A program made the translations under genes and the position numbers. Source: Arabidopsis thaliana (Eukaryota; Streptophyta; Magnoliopsida; Brassicales; Brassicaceae). Taken from it: a DNA stretch of 64,000 nucleotides. Below the pieces are notes generated by a model. It was not told the origin of the DNA. It ran no database searches and was given only the letters and a program-made list of their open reading frames with translations. The stretch covers positions 6,014,101 to 6,078,100 of the forward strand of contig NC_003074.8 of the NCBI RefSeq assembly GCF_000001735.4, read 5' to 3'. This document shows, piece by piece, positions 1 through 12,073 of the stretch; position 1 is the first letter of the stretch, and every line of letters starts with the position of its first letter.

Positions 1-380
1 TTGTTAGTAATTTATTTCAAGAGACTTTTTGTGTACTTTAATAGATCAACTGAATAAGTATACGTAGTGATATATACTTGTAAGAAAAATATATTATATA
101 TTAATAATTTAACAAAAAATTATAAAATTATAAATACAAAGAGATGTATGAAAAGAGAGTATAGGAGATAGAGAAGCAGAGAAACATGTGGAATTCACAT
201 GGGCTATTGCTGACCAATCTGTGCCCACCTCAATCCCCTAAGCCATATTGGTCCTTTAAATTTTTTACATTTATTCATAGCCACTAAATTTGATTAACTA
301 ACTTAACATGCATTAGTTTTTTTTTTTTTTTTTTTTGGTTTTAATGTGAAGAAGTTGTTTTTCTTTTGCTGTGGATTATT

Positions 381-478
381 ATTAACTGGTACCCGTACCT
401 ACATATCTATATTATTACGTTCTAATACAATTTATTAATAACTGGTAACGGGTACCTACGTACATATCTATATGATTA
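381..478. repeat. Imperfect tandem duplication
   Basis: Two related units are visible at about 381-417 and 434-478. Both carry the series ATTAACTGGTA, GTACCTAC, ATATCTATAT and GATTA or TTATTA, with small indels. No transposon ends were seen, so this looks like a local duplication in a promoter-distal spacer. Confidence 0.6.
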
Positions 479-1070
479 GTGTGCATCAAGTATCTCTCGC
501 TCATAACTCATACTAAGATTTTAACTAGGTTTGCTAGATAAGCTATTGAAATGATGATGATCATGGGCTGAAATTAAGAAAGAAAGAAAGAATATCTACA
601 TTGATGTACTAAATGAAAAAAGGGAGATGGGCACATCAAATAGGAAGTGGATGGGAATGAGAAAATGCAGAAAGCAGCACTTGGAGATTTCAATTGTCAG
701 TACCGAGGGGGTGGGAAAAGGCACACTCGTGACTTCATCTTGATTTAGTTCGGTTTGATTTGGTTTGGTTTTGCGTACTATTAGCCTATTACACACAACT
801 TGTCGAATTGAATGTAAAAGATAGAGAGGAAGAGATCACGTGGGGAGGCATGTGGGAGGGTAGGGAGAGGCCTAAACGATGTTAAATGGATAACAAAAAG
901 TAAAAAGTTAAACAATGAAAACAAAGTTATGTTTTTTGAAAGCTCCTATCGCGGATCTTGCCTCTTTCTCTCCCCTTTGCTTTAGCATTACTAATTACTC
1001 TCTAGTTTATTAATGATAATAATAATAATAATAATATAAGATAGAGAGAGGGAGAGAGAGTGTGTGTATG

Positions 1071-1080
1071 TGTATAAATA
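1071..1080 (+). promoter_or_regulatory. TATA box of the 80-aa protein gene
   Basis: TGTATAAATA lies about 100 bp before the ATG at 1176, at the spacing expected for a plant core promoter with a short leader. It follows a GA/GT-rich tract typical of Arabidopsis core promoters. Confidence 0.6.
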
Positions 1081-1175
1081 CACATAACAAGTCGTTCTCG
1101 AGCTCTCTCAATCCGAATCTTTGATTGAAAGAAGAAGAATTACTTTATTTCAAGAATTGAGTAAACACTAAAAAA

Positions 1176-1418
1176 ATGGCATCATGGAAGAAAACAATCG
1201 CAACACCATTCAAGAAAGCGGCAACATTCTTCAACCAACCTCAACAATCACCAAAGAAGGGTTGCCGTGGAAGAATGGATGCGCAAGCCAGGGAAGAGCA
1301 CGAGAAGAGAATGGTTCAAGAGCTTCAAGGAGAAGTCATGGCTTGTGGTTACGACGACGTCCTCGTCATGTGGTCTATTCTTGACAAATCTAACTCCTCA
1401 AATAACCTCTCTTCTTAA
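1176..1418 (+). CDS. Small conserved plant protein of unknown function (80 aa)
   Basis: A single-exon frame of 80 residues begins MASWKKTI and ends in a serine- and asparagine-rich tail. The first third is basic and rich in Lys, Phe and Gln; the middle is an amphipathic, charged stretch (EEHEKRMVQEL) followed by GYDDVLVMWSILDK. No signal peptide or membrane segment is visible. I do not recognise a domain with known function; by recollection the matching locus is At3g17580, which carries an automatic 'SsrA-binding' label that the sequence itself gives no reason to trust. The ATG is the first in a good context downstream of a TATA-like box, and two overlapping frames at 1184 and 1267 are shadows. 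Confidence 0.75.
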   Translation: MASWKKTIATPFKKAATFFNQPQQSPKKGCRGRMDAQAREEHEKRMVQELQGEVMACGYDDVLVMWSILDKSNSSNNLSS

Positions 1419-3212
1419 CCCCAAAACCAAACACAAAGAAAAAACGGTTTCATGATCAAACATTTTGTACATATCTTAAAAGCGGTATTAGCCCACCACA
1501 ACCATCTCCTCCTCTTCTTCTTCTTCCTCCTTATCCTTTTTTTTTAAGGTCTAGTGAATATTTTTTCCGGCGAGATATCGTCGAGAATTTTAGATGGTAC
1601 TGTCTTCCCCTTTGATAATCCCTGAAGAGTAAATCACGGTGGGAATGTTTTTTTGTATTTGGAGAAAAAATGTCTTTCTTGAATTCACATATCATTTGTA
1701 TGAGATGATTAGCATTATTTTGAATGAGAATTCAAGTTATTAGTTCTCCATAATGTAAAGTCAGGTATTGACTTAAGTTGCACATGTCATAAATTATCAA
1801 TCAGAAGGAAAAAAAAAAAAAACCATTATTGAGTTCATTACCTATGATGTGTTCCAATGTAACAGTACAATAACTCGAGCCACCGACCATTAATTTTGTT
1901 TGGACCAACTAAAATGATTCTAACAAATTGTAAACTACATAATGATAAGTAAATAGAATTATTTCTTTTCTTTTCTCTTAGAAGAACTTAGAAGTTAGTG
2001 ATAATTTGCACTTTTGGTAACGGTCTAATATTGTCTCAATGTACACAATCTATCGACTGAGTTGACGTTCCTAACTTCGGACAGACATAAAGAGTACAGG
2101 CTTTATGCTCATTAGTCATTACTCTTCTCAGTCAATAAAAAACAATTTCGTCTCTCAAGTAGACCCAAATCCTTTTATAGCCACAAAGAGAATAACAAAC
2201 ATTTGTAACTTGCAACCTTGATTAGAGCTGGACAACTACATCTTTTTTTGGTTTGATTTCGGTTAGATTCAGTTTATGTAAACAAATGGATCTTTTTTTA
2301 ACTTTTGGTCATTTAGAGAAGTATATAAGTTGAAACTCAAAGTATAACATAGTTTTCTTCAATTTCAGTTAGGTTGATTGCTATATTGGTGTCGAATATT
2401 AAAACCAGCTTCAAATTTTTAACTTATTCATCAAATTGATTCTATAATAAAGACTCAGCCGATTCAAGACATTAACTTGTTTATCCATGTAACCTTCAAA
2501 GGATAGGGCACAAGTACAACTCATAAATGTACACAACCAAAAACTGATCAATAATCTCTACACAAAATTACAAAACTTCCAACAAAAATAAACCCAATAA
2601 TTTTTATTTTCGCATATTAATTAATTTAGATGACAGCAGCTTGAGCTTAGAGAGGGACCCAATCATTGAATCAAGAAAAAGAGAAAAAAAAAAGGGCAAA
2701 GAGAAGAGAATAGAAGAAAAAGTACGACCGTATATCGACAGTGAGGTTAATGGTTGATGATGAGATCTTATTAAAGTCTCAAGTGGGTCACTTGATTCTC
2801 ACAACGTGTCTTGTCCTTTGAATCTCCTTCATTTTTCTTTCTTTCTTTCATTACTATATTTTTTTTAATCCTCTAACTCTCTCTCTAACATTCTTTAACA
2901 TGCTCAAAGTTTGGGAAACATCTTAATCAAAGAGTGAAGAAATGGTTTCACTCAACTCTGCAAACCTAACATGTCCCATTGAGGTTATATCATCTAAAGA
3001 TTCTTCATTCCACACCCACTGGTGTTTCACCTAACCAGGTTTACTAAACCGAAATCTCATACTTAGGCCAGGGCACTCATACACACCGGATGCATCTTAA
3101 GGATTATGTGTCTCATAAAAGATTGTCTTAATATCATTAACTCAAGTTAAGCATGATACAACATATTTTGAGTGTTGCCCTAAGAAATATTTATACATGT
3201 AAACGAAACTCT
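1419..3212. other. Spacer between the 80-aa gene and BSH
   Basis: The first few hundred bases are the likely 3' UTR of the upstream gene and contain a CT-rich tract around 1501-1540. The remainder is AT-rich with poly-A and poly-T runs and no coding frame of note. The last part, up to 3212, would be the 3' UTR of BSH on the minus strand. No transposon or RNA gene was recognised. Confidence 0.6.
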
Positions 3213-5491
3213 TCACCTTGCATGTCTCTCTTCCCTGGCTTCAAGCGCATCAACTTCCTCACTTGTTAGCAGATCCACAACTGGTTCATAAACATCCAAG
3301 TCTTTCCTTTTCCTGTCAAGATCATGGACAAAATTTGTTATTTTTGGATTCTGTTATAGCTTTTGCTTGGTCTTGCAAGTCAAATTTGTTCGTGTCCATA
3401 AATCTTATTTTTTGAAAAACTCCCATTTAGTGATAAGCAATGCAGGAAGAGAACTTCTTCAATTTCCACAGAGTTTATTTTGTAATCAAACAATTTCCAA
3501 CCTAGTGATTCGGTTTTCTATGTTCAATAACAACATGTAACATCACCAGAAATTACTATTAGAACAATCTCAGTAGGGACCAGCTCCAAATATTGGGATA
3601 ATCTACTATCAAATGATATAATGCATGAAGAGGTGGCATTCAAGAGTATGTGTAAGAAAAACGCTCAGGATGTGTCGCAAAGTTAACTTATCTTATAAAC
3701 GATCTAGCTGCTAGAAGTCAGTCGTCCAACAGATCTTAAGAAGACAATGCAACAGAGAAAATGTATGCATTAAGTGGGTAAGAAAATCACTTACCGAACT
3801 ACACTGGACTTAAAACTGAATAACTTCATTAAGTCCATTGACAGGCCACTTGCCTTGCTGCACATATAAGATGGAAAGTTATTTTAGAATTTTTTGAGCT
3901 AGGCTCTAATATTACCACAAGGTAACTTGGATAGACAAATAGGGGCAACGTGAACATACCTCGCTGAACCATGATCAGATCCTCTGCGGCCTTTCTTGCT
4001 TAATCTACTCTCCCTAGCTGAAGCCACACTTTGAATTGCAATCTGGCAAGCAAAAACAACGACATGGTAACTCAGTAAGTTTGGCATTCTTGTTCAAAAT
4101 AGAAAACATATATAGAGTATACAGAAATACAGAGAGAGTAGCTTAAAGTTACAATCAAAGTTTTAACCTCGTAAAGTTGTTCCCTTATTGCAAAGGCAAC
4201 AGCAGGCTTCAGAGAGAAGGAGAAACCAAAAATCACTTGTATCAAACGTTTGAAACTTAGGTTCATTAGTTCAGATAATGAAATGTAAAAAATTGAGTGG
4301 TTATCTTACTCCAACTTCAGGGTCTTCAACACCTAAATCCTTGCACAAGGTTCTTGCAAATTCCTCAGGATCACTCTCAAAATTGTTTAGGTCCTGCAAA
4401 ACGGCAATCAAGCTGCACTGAGAAAAAGAGTACAAACAATAGTTGAAATTGTTCAAAATCACCAAGTATTCTCACCCATAAGAACTGATCCTTGATGAGA
4501 GTATGGTTAACTCGGAGATCAAGCTGGCACAAAAAAGAAAGAAAGATAGCTTATCAGCTTCTAGAACTTCTTTTTTTCCAACAAATCACTCATGGACAAA
4601 AGAGAGAGGGATAAGGATATCTAGCGTCATAAAACCTTAATTGGTATGATTTTTTCACCAGTGTACATGTCTTGTCCTTCATAAGCCCGAAAGTCTGAGA
4701 GCTGAGACTGATAAAGCAGGAAGTTGACCAATGTAAGTAGAGATTTCTGAAGAAATTATTCCAATACTTACAAAAACAGAACAGAACATAACTGAAGCAA
4801 GAGTACATTCATCACAAAAGCACAGTCTTACAGATATACATCCCAAAGTACAATGCTATAAACAGGCCTCTTCTCGAGTAAAAAAACCTAAAGAGTTAAA
4901 AACAATAAGTCGAAAGTGTGATTGGTTTAAGACTAATAGGTGACCTTAAATTTAAGCTCATCTCTATGACAAGCAAAAGAACTAACAACAAAATCAGAGC
5001 AGAAGAAAAACTAAAGATAGGTCAGTGTGAACTAGTTTAGAAACAACCTGAATAGATTGGGCAATCTGAGTGACAAATGCATAGGGAAGTTTCAAGTCTT
5101 TAACAGTTCTTTTGGCAAAGATAACGACTTCATTATCCGGGTCTGTATCCAAAACCAAAAACAAGAATCAGTGAATCACATACACTGCTACTGTAATAAG
5201 ATGCGAGAAGATGGAAAACAAAAAAAAAGGTAGGGTTTTTAAGAGAGAAACCTGAAGGGTTCCAAGTGAAAGCATCTTTGTAACGCTGACCTTCGAATTG
5301 AATGTCCAATCGAATAGGTACCAAGTTTTCAGCAGTGGGCCTATAGCTCCGATTACAAATCGATTCATCAGAAAAAACAAAAACACATGAACTCGATTTC
5401 GATTTCAAAACAAACAAAGTAGAGGAAGCGACGAAACTTACATCCTGAACTTGACGGGACCTTTCCAACCAGTAGACACTAAACCCTTCAT
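3213..5491 (-). CDS. BSH: BSH, SNF5-type subunit of SWI/SNF chromatin remodellers
   Basis: Ten exons on the minus strand give 240 residues: 5442-5491, 5252-5340, 5048-5142, 4636-4707, 4476-4523, 4310-4393, 4168-4206, 3960-4042, 3795-3857 and 3213-3312. The sum is an intact frame and the protein starts MKGLVSTGWKGPVKFRM. It is the SNF5/INI1 homologue: two related repeats are visible, one around VPIRLDIQFEGQRYKDAF and one around IPIKLDLRVNHTLIKDQFLW, the hallmark of the SNF5 core fold. It ends in an acidic helical tail (EEVDALEARE). The product is a nuclear core subunit of SWI/SNF complexes that contacts nucleosomes (family knowledge). The small size, compared with animal SNF5 of about 385 aa, is normal for the plant protein. 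It matches At3g17590 from memory. Confidence 0.95.
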
Positions 5492-6182
5492 CCTTAAACC
5501 CCCAAATTTCACAAATTGAGTTTCGAAGAGAGTCAGCGAGAGAGTGTGGGAAATTTCAATTTCTCGATCTTTTTCCGGCGCTAGCTTAATTTATTTCAGA
5601 ATCACCCTTATATTCTAATGTCTTTACACATTTCACCTCTAATTTGGAATTTTCCCATTTTGGGACGAATTATCTGGATCCGATCCTACGATCAATTGCA
5701 GCATTTGGGCTTTAAACGAGCTTGTTAGTCATTTAGTGGGCTTTAAATGGGCTCAACATTAAAATTGTACATTGGTGACAACCAACGAGACGGCTGCCGG
5801 CAGATCAAAGAGAATCATTCTCTTCCTGACAACGTTCCTCTATTCCATGTTCGTGCTCCCCATAACAACGTTCGTGTACTTTTTTCCTAGTCATGTAACA
5901 CATTCGAAGAAACACACGATTACAAACATATAAAAAATCTTTGCATTATTATTATTCAGAACAAAAAAGAGAAGTCTTGGATATTGTGATTTATTTATAA
6001 GAAAAAACACACTCAAAGGTGTCATATAAATAAATATATGCATCAATCAATTCTCCAACTTCTTCAAGGCCTTTGTTGCAATATGCAGCAATAGCTCCGT
6101 CCCGCCTCAAGTCTCTTCATCAATGCCTAAATCTTACACGTCTCGTAACTGCGCAATCACAGCCTTGACCGATCCAAGTTTT
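5492..6182. other. Spacer between BSH 5' end and IAA31 3' end
   Basis: The first roughly 100 bases are the BSH leader and core promoter, and about 5950-6182 is the likely 3' UTR of IAA31. The sequence between holds no convincing coding frame, repeat or RNA gene. Confidence 0.6.
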
Positions 6183-6940
6183 AATACCTCTCCGGTCTCG
6201 TGATCTTTAGTCTTCTCACGGTTTCAAGAAACATACTAAACAAAAACATCGATTTCAAAAATTAGAGAATAGCTATAACCGAGGAAATTATACCAATGTA
6301 AGATCAAGATATAAGATTCATACTCCCATGGAATATCTCCGACCATCATCCAATCTCCATCCTTGTCTTCATATGTCAAAACATGATGTTTTCGATCTCG
6401 ATTACCGCCTGTTATAGCCAAGACAATGCATGGATATACTTCAAACTGTTTGAATTTAGTTGAATGTTGTTTTTACGGAATTATGTGTTGTTCATTAATT
6501 ACTTACAGATGATTGAAGTATCGAACATGTGAGAGAGATTTTCTAATAGACTCTCGTAGCCTGAGAATACGCAAAGGTCGAGTTTTCTTCCAATGGGAAC
6601 ACCTTCCATATAAACCTTAACAAAGAGAGAAGTGTCATCACCACGACGAAGAAGACGACGACCCTTTAGTGTATCTCTTAATCTAGACTTTATCGGTGGC
6701 CAATCTTGTCTTGCTTCTCTACAAAAAAATAAAGATTTAAAACACAAATGTGAACAAAAGAAAACAGAGCAAAAACAGAACATAGGAAAAAACAGAGAAG
6801 TGATGTGAATAAGACCTTTGTGGAGAAGTAGAAGGAAATGTGAGACTAAGGGAGAGATTAACAGAAGATTCAGAAGGAGAAGGTTTAGTACTGTCGACAG
6901 AGGATGAAGAAAATGAAGAACAAGAGTTAGAGACCTCCAT
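6183..6940 (-). CDS. IAA31: IAA31, non-canonical Aux/IAA transcriptional repressor
   Basis: Four exons (6816-6940, 6507-6718, 6324-6408, 6183-6237) sum to 158 residues. Domain I is present as the EAR-type SLSLTF core after a serine-rich N terminus. The domain II region reads [11 protein letters not shown], where canonical Aux/IAA degrons have VGWPPVR, so the TIR1/AFB degron is imperfect. Domains III/IV (PB1 fold) follow, including [17 protein letters not shown] and [12 protein letters not shown]. The protein is a nuclear co-repressor that binds ARF factors; family knowledge says that degenerate degrons give long-lived, auxin-insensitive members such as IAA20, IAA30 and IAA31. The C-terminal exon ends KITRPERY. 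It lies tail-to-head behind BSH on the same strand but with its own promoter. Locus by memory: At3g17600. Confidence 0.95.
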
Positions 6941-9870
6941 TAATGAGACCTTGAAGCTGCAGAGCTAGCTTCATGCTTCCTTCTCTTCTCTATTGAGAGT
7001 GCTCTTCATGTCTCTCTCTCTCTATTTCTATTTCTCTCTGTCTAGTTAAACAAAAAAGGACTAGTAGGTGATTCTATTGCATAGATTTTGAATTTAAAAA
7101 TTGATTTAATCGACTTTGAAATTTAATATAAATAAATAATAGGAACATAAGGTTCCCCACATTTAACTATGAACTTTCAACCTTCTAAATATGAACACAC
7201 ATTGATTTCTGAAAACCACTGTAATAATTACCCGATTAGATACTTAATTCATGGGTTTAGATCTTTGGAGTTAGTTAGTAGTAAAAATGTGAAATTATGG
7301 TTTTGAGATTTGTTTACATGTAAGATTCGAAGTTTCCGTAAAAAGGTGGTATCCAAGGAAAGTGTGTCTAAATGATGTTGGAGTTAATCTGTTAAGGCTT
7401 TGATTTTAATTTCTCAACTGCTCAGATTCTTTAATTAGGAGAGATAAGGGCCAAAAAAGGCTTTATTGTCTAGCCGTAAACAGAAACAGAGCATCACATC
7501 ACTTTCACTTTCTTACACATCAATATTTGAAAGAAAAAAACTGAGTCTATAGACTATGAACTTGGGGGATCAATTTTTTAGACCCTTCTGTTGATAAGAA
7601 AACTCAATTGTCTCTTATGACACATTAATGTAACAGACCATTGAAAATTGCAGAACCAATAAAAATAAGGTAGACTTGAAGAGTTTTGTGTATATTGTTT
7701 TTGTGGAGCAGACAGTGTTCTTTTCTTTAACTATACGTTTCCTGTTAATGTCTCTTTAGCTTTGTGGATTGTCTCTCTTAGAAGCCCAAATCTTTTACTC
7801 TTTTTTGAAAATCAAAATAGAATTCGTTGATTTATGATAACTTCAAAATATAAAGTAGACATAAATTGTTACATCACATAATGCTCATTGGCTGTATTGA
7901 TAATAATATTAGATTCTAGAATCATCATGGGAAGTGCACTCTAATAGTTACTTTGTAATAAAGCCTACCTTGGATGTTGGATCGATAAGACTCCTATTAG
8001 CTATTATACGATCTGTCTTTGGACATGCATGTCTGGTCTCTAGGGATCCTTCTTGTTAGAATTTCGATATATATAACTTTATAATGTCTAGTAGTCTAAT
8101 GATGAATGTTTACTCCTCTTTATACTTATAATAATAATTAAGACTACTATAAGTCTATAATCAATTAAACTTTTATCAAAAAAATATGTCCAAGGAGTTA
8201 TTACTCGCATACCTCGACTTAAAAGAGTTTTGTCATTAGTTTTCGTTGAAGTAAGTAAGAACCAAAGATAATAATCAAACTCCTGATTTTCTGAAGTTTC
8301 TTAAAATGGTATTCAAATTTTGGCCATAACTCTCAATATATTAAGACCGAGCATGCGAACGAGAAAAAATATGATCACCATGGTTTGCAGCTCGATTACT
8401 TCTAAGTTCTAACCATGGTAAATTTAAACGTTTTGTTGAAGTAATATAGAGAGGCATGCAATAGTATTGTGCCAAAAAGTTATAGCAAGAGAGATCAATA
8501 TCATGATATGTACTCCTAAATTAACGTGGCATGTTCATGCATAGACAAAGATGCAATCATATCTCCACGTTTGCATACAGCTTCAAATAATAAAATCATA
8601 TAGTCATACAAACAAAATGAATGTCCGCTGCTTATGAAAATTAATTATTTGGATAGTACTTCGTATAAAAGTTACATCAAATGATTTTAGTTGATTTTAA
8701 GACAAGGGGTCCCTTGAGTGATACACAAACTCATCATGAGTATTCTGATCCATTTCATGACGAATAAATTAAAACACAATCAGAAGGTTGATCATGGGTT
8801 GGGAAAGATGTATTGGTCGGTCGATATGCCACATGTTATATTATGTTTTATACTTATTCCTGAATAGAAAGATATGTATGAGTCGAAATATACAAAAGAA
8901 GGATGAAACTTGTTCTTCTTTATAACCTTATAAAATGTTCACATTGTTTATGAGTGATTTCCCGCGTCCATTCCATACGACTTCATGATTAACATCCCTC
9001 AATATATTGATTATGACAATGTTCGAAAAAACTGTTAGATGCCAGGCAGACGACGATTCAACCGGCCAAGTTTTGTTTCCGCGCGCGCGCATAAGTCCAC
9101 TATCTAATATGCAACCATTACGGTAGAAGTTTACTTGGTCCATTTTCATTGATAACAACAAAAAATCGTAAAACTTTAAAATTATGATGAAAAACGTAAA
9201 AAAGAACATGGGAAAATATATGGCGGAATCACAAAGCATGAAAAAATGCTTCGGAATGATTGACTGAATTTACAATTGGTAGAATTTAATTTTAAGAGAT
9301 AACATTTAAAAATTCAAAACATTAGTTAGCTGTCTTTATACAAAAGAGTTATTTGTGTACCAAAAAATAGAAAACGAGATATATGACCACATGATGAGTT
9401 TATGCATGCCTATTACGCCATGCAAATAGATACACACACACATAGTTGTGCCTCTGACTTTGTCTGCAAGTACGTTTGTATGGTTCTAGACAGTAATTAT
9501 TGTCCTAAACCCACACGCTCTGTGAATACTCACTAAAGGTTGTTTTCCGTAGAAATCATGAACAAAGACTTTAAAAGCAAAACAGAACAATAAATCAATT
9601 AATAAGTTCAACGGGATATAGTGGAAAAGAAAACACAGATACACACCATTGGATTGAAACAGTTGCATTTGTGGTCTTACATAAACCTACGTGTTCTTTT
9701 ATAAGCCAACCAATACTTTTCTCTTTTTTTTTGTTTGAAACGAGTTGCAGACTTTGAGTGGCCCCAAAGAAGAAAGAAAAGATGCAATTTCCTTTGGTTT
9801 GATATTCTCTTCAACCTCTTACCTCTCTATTCTCGTCTTTAGCAAAATCTCAAAAGACAAAAAGATATTG
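6941..9870. other. Long spacer between IAA31 and HYH (divergent promoters)
   Basis: This 2.9-kb stretch separates two genes transcribed away from each other. Next to IAA31 there is a CT microsatellite near 7010-7045. TGTCTC hexamers (auxin-response-element core) occur at 7009-7014, 7609-7614, 7749-7754 and 7770-7775; six-base matches are weak evidence. An alternating GC run lies at 9081-9090. The last part holds the HYH leader and an in-frame upstream ATG at 9745. I see no transposon ends, RNA gene or protein domain in the middle. Confidence 0.55.
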
Positions 9871-10485
9871 ATGTCTCTCCAACGACCCAATGGGAACTCG
9901 AGTTCGTCTTCTTCCCACAAGAAGCACAAAACTGGTAGGTGTTGAAAGAAACTTATCTAATATTTAACTTAATTTGGTTTAGAGAAATTGGTTTGTATAA
10001 TTCTCAGAGGAAAGTGATGAGGAGTTGTTGATGGTTCCTGACATGGAAGCAGCTGGATCAACATGTGTTCTAAGCAGCAGCGCCGACGATGGAGTCAACA
10101 ATCCGGAGCTTGACCAGACTCAAAATGGAGTCTCTACAGCTAAACGCCGCCGTGGAAGAAACCCTGTTGATAAAGAATATAGAAGCCTCAAGAGGTAATC
10201 AATGATGAGTAAAAAAACTTTTTTTTCTTAGCATTCGATTTGTGGAATTGAAATGGTAAAAAAGAAACTGTGGTGAAAAATTACAGATTATTGAGGAACA
10301 GAGTATCAGCGCAACAAGCAAGAGAGAGGAAGAAAGTGTATGTGAGTGATTTGGAATCAAGAGCTAATGAGTTACAGAACAACAATGACCAGCTCGAAGA
10401 GAAGATTTCTACTTTGACGAACGAGAACACAATGCTTCGTAAAATGCTTATTAACACAAGGCCTAAAACTGATGACAATCACTAA
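9871..10485 (+). CDS. HYH: HYH, bZIP transcription factor homologous to HY5
   Basis: Three exons (9871-9934, 10008-10194, 10287-10485) sum to 149 residues. The N terminus has a serine run, then the COP1-interaction motif [12 protein letters not shown] (about residues 23-34, with the V-P pair at 31-32). The bZIP follows: basic region with [13 protein letters not shown], then a leucine zipper with L-x6-L spacing ending near [10 protein letters not shown]. This nuclear factor binds ACGT-core elements, acts with HY5 in light responses, and is degraded in darkness through COP1 (family knowledge). An in-frame ATG at 9745 would add 42 residues of no HY5-like character, so the start at 9871 is preferred. 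Locus by memory: At3g17609. The next gene starts only 360 bp downstream on the same strand. Confidence 0.95.
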
Positions 10486-10845
10486 ATATTTACCCTTTAA
10501 TCCATTGTTCAGTGTTGTATGATTATCTTTCTTTCTTTTTTGGTTTTGGTTTGTATACACTTTTTGTTCGAATAACATTCACTTTGAGCATCATTGTCAT
10601 TCAGATTTGCAAAATAAAGTAAAAAAAAACGAAAAAAGGCAAGAAGAGATTAGGTATAAAAACTAGAGTTCTAAAATGCCGTGGTGGGTCCCACATGTTC
10701 TTATGCGAGTGAAACGAAGAAGTCTCTGGAGAATTTGTTTTCGTAGAGACCAAGCTGCTGCTATATAAATATTGTGAAAGAGATGAGATTTTAATTACTT
10801 GTAAGTGATTCAGAGAGATCAGAAGAAAAGAATAATTACGAAGAA
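10486..10845. other. HYH 3' UTR and RBL14 promoter
   Basis: Only 360 bp separate the HYH stop codon from the RBL14 start. The interval contains the HYH 3' UTR and a TATA-like CTATATAAAT at 10761-10770, about 80 bp before the next ATG. Nothing else is apparent. Confidence 0.6.
10761..10770 (+). promoter_or_regulatory. TATA box of RBL14
   Basis: CTATATAAAT lies about 80 bp upstream of the start codon at 10846 and is the only strong TATA match in the short HYH-RBL14 spacer. Confidence 0.55.
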
Positions 10846-12073
10846 ATGGAGAATTTTGGTGAAGGGAGAAGAAGTGGAGGCGGAATGTTGCCGTTGCTGG
10901 CTCTAAGCGCCGTCGCGGAGTACTATAGACTACCGTGGAAACCACCGGTGACGGCGAGTCTCCTGGCCGCGAACACTCTCGTTTATCTCAGGCCGGCGTT
11001 TATCGATCCCGTTATTCCTCACATCAGTGAGGTCTGGTTCAATCCTCACCTCATCTTCAAGGTAAACCAATCTTAATAAATTCCTTCATTCGCCAAGAGA
11101 AATTGATTGCAATTTGACCGATTTCGATCTGAAATTCGAATTTGAGTTTCCTGGGAAATTTGTACCAATATCTGGAGAATTAGGGATTTTGTTCTTCGAT
11201 ATCTAATTAGATCATTCTTGATTGATTAATTCTATTCTCTGTTAAAGTTTTTTTTTTTAATCTTGATGTGTATTTGTTGAACAGCATAAGGACTTGAAGC
11301 GTTTATTTCTATCAGCGTTCTACCATGTTAACGAGCCTCACTTAGTCTATAACATGATGTCACTTCTCTGGAAAGGTATCAAGCTTGAGACATCAATGGG
11401 AAGCAGTGAGTTTGCTTCAATGGTCTTTACTCTTATTGGTATGTCTCAAGGAGTCACATTGTTGTTAGCCAAATCGCTTCTTCTCTTGTTTGACTATGAC
11501 AGAGCTTACTACAACGAGTATGCGGTTGGGTTCTCGGGTGTTCTCTTTGCTATGAAAGTTGTTCTTAATTCTCAAGCTGAGGATTACTCAAGTGTGTATG
11601 GTATCTTGGTTCCAACAAAGTATGCTGCTTGGGCAGAATTGATTCTAGTGCAGATGTTTGTACCTAACGCTTCGTTTCTTGGGCATTTGGGTGGAATCCT
11701 TGCTGGTATTATCTATTTGAAGCTGAAAGGTTCTTACTCAGGCTCAGATCCAGTCACTATGGCGGTTAGAGGTGTATCTCGATTGGTGACGTGGCCCTTG
11801 AGGTTTCTGAATGGTATGGTTAGGTCTCGGAGAAGGAGGATTACGGGGAGAGGAAGAGTGGGAAGAGGTCAGACTGGGATAGCAGGACCTGGTATTTGGA
11901 GATGTCAGTCGTGTACATATGACAATTCTGGTTGGTTAAGTGCTTGCGAGATGTGTGGCTCGGGACGGGCTAGAGGAAATGGATGGTCACTGAATCAGGG
12001 ACCAGCACTTTCTTCTTCTAATGATCTCCCTTTAGATGAGCTGCGCCGTCGAAGAGTAGAGAGGTTTAGTTGA
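10846..12073 (+). CDS. RBL14: RBL14, rhomboid-like protease with RanBP2-type zinc finger
   Basis: Two exons (10846-11061 and 11285-12073) give 334 residues. The membrane domain carries the rhomboid signatures: a HxxxN-type helix (HLVYNMMSLLW), the catalytic serine in GFSG (Ser156) and the catalytic histidine in LGHLGG (His206). Family knowledge makes these the Ser-His dyad of an intramembrane protease. A basic linker rich in Arg and Gly follows. Then comes a zinc finger of W-x-C-x2-C...C-x2-C form (WRCQSC ... ACEMC, about residues 270-296), typical of RanBP2/Znf-RING-less ubiquitin-binding fingers. The combination suggests a protease guided to ubiquitin-tagged membrane substrates; that role is inferred. 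Both catalytic residues are present. Locus by memory: At3g17611. Confidence 0.92.

Larger units (their letters stand above)
1..1175. other. Intergenic region and promoter of the 80-aa gene
   Basis: No gene is supported here. The stretch holds a poly-T run (317-336), an imperfect tandem duplication (381-478), a TAA microsatellite (about 1015-1036), then GA- and GT-rich repeats leading into a TATA-like element at 1071-1080, about 100 bp upstream of the first ATG of the next gene. Short open frames on the minus strand have no recognisable protein character. Confidence 0.7.

Noticed and set aside
7009-7775. TGTCTC hexamers upstream of IAA31 as auxin response elements
   Set aside because: Six-base matches are frequent by chance; they are neither clustered near the start site nor paired in a typical way.
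9081-9090. Alternating GCGCGCGCGC run, possible Z-DNA or regulatory element
   Set aside because: Only ten bases in a long AT-rich spacer, with no supporting context.
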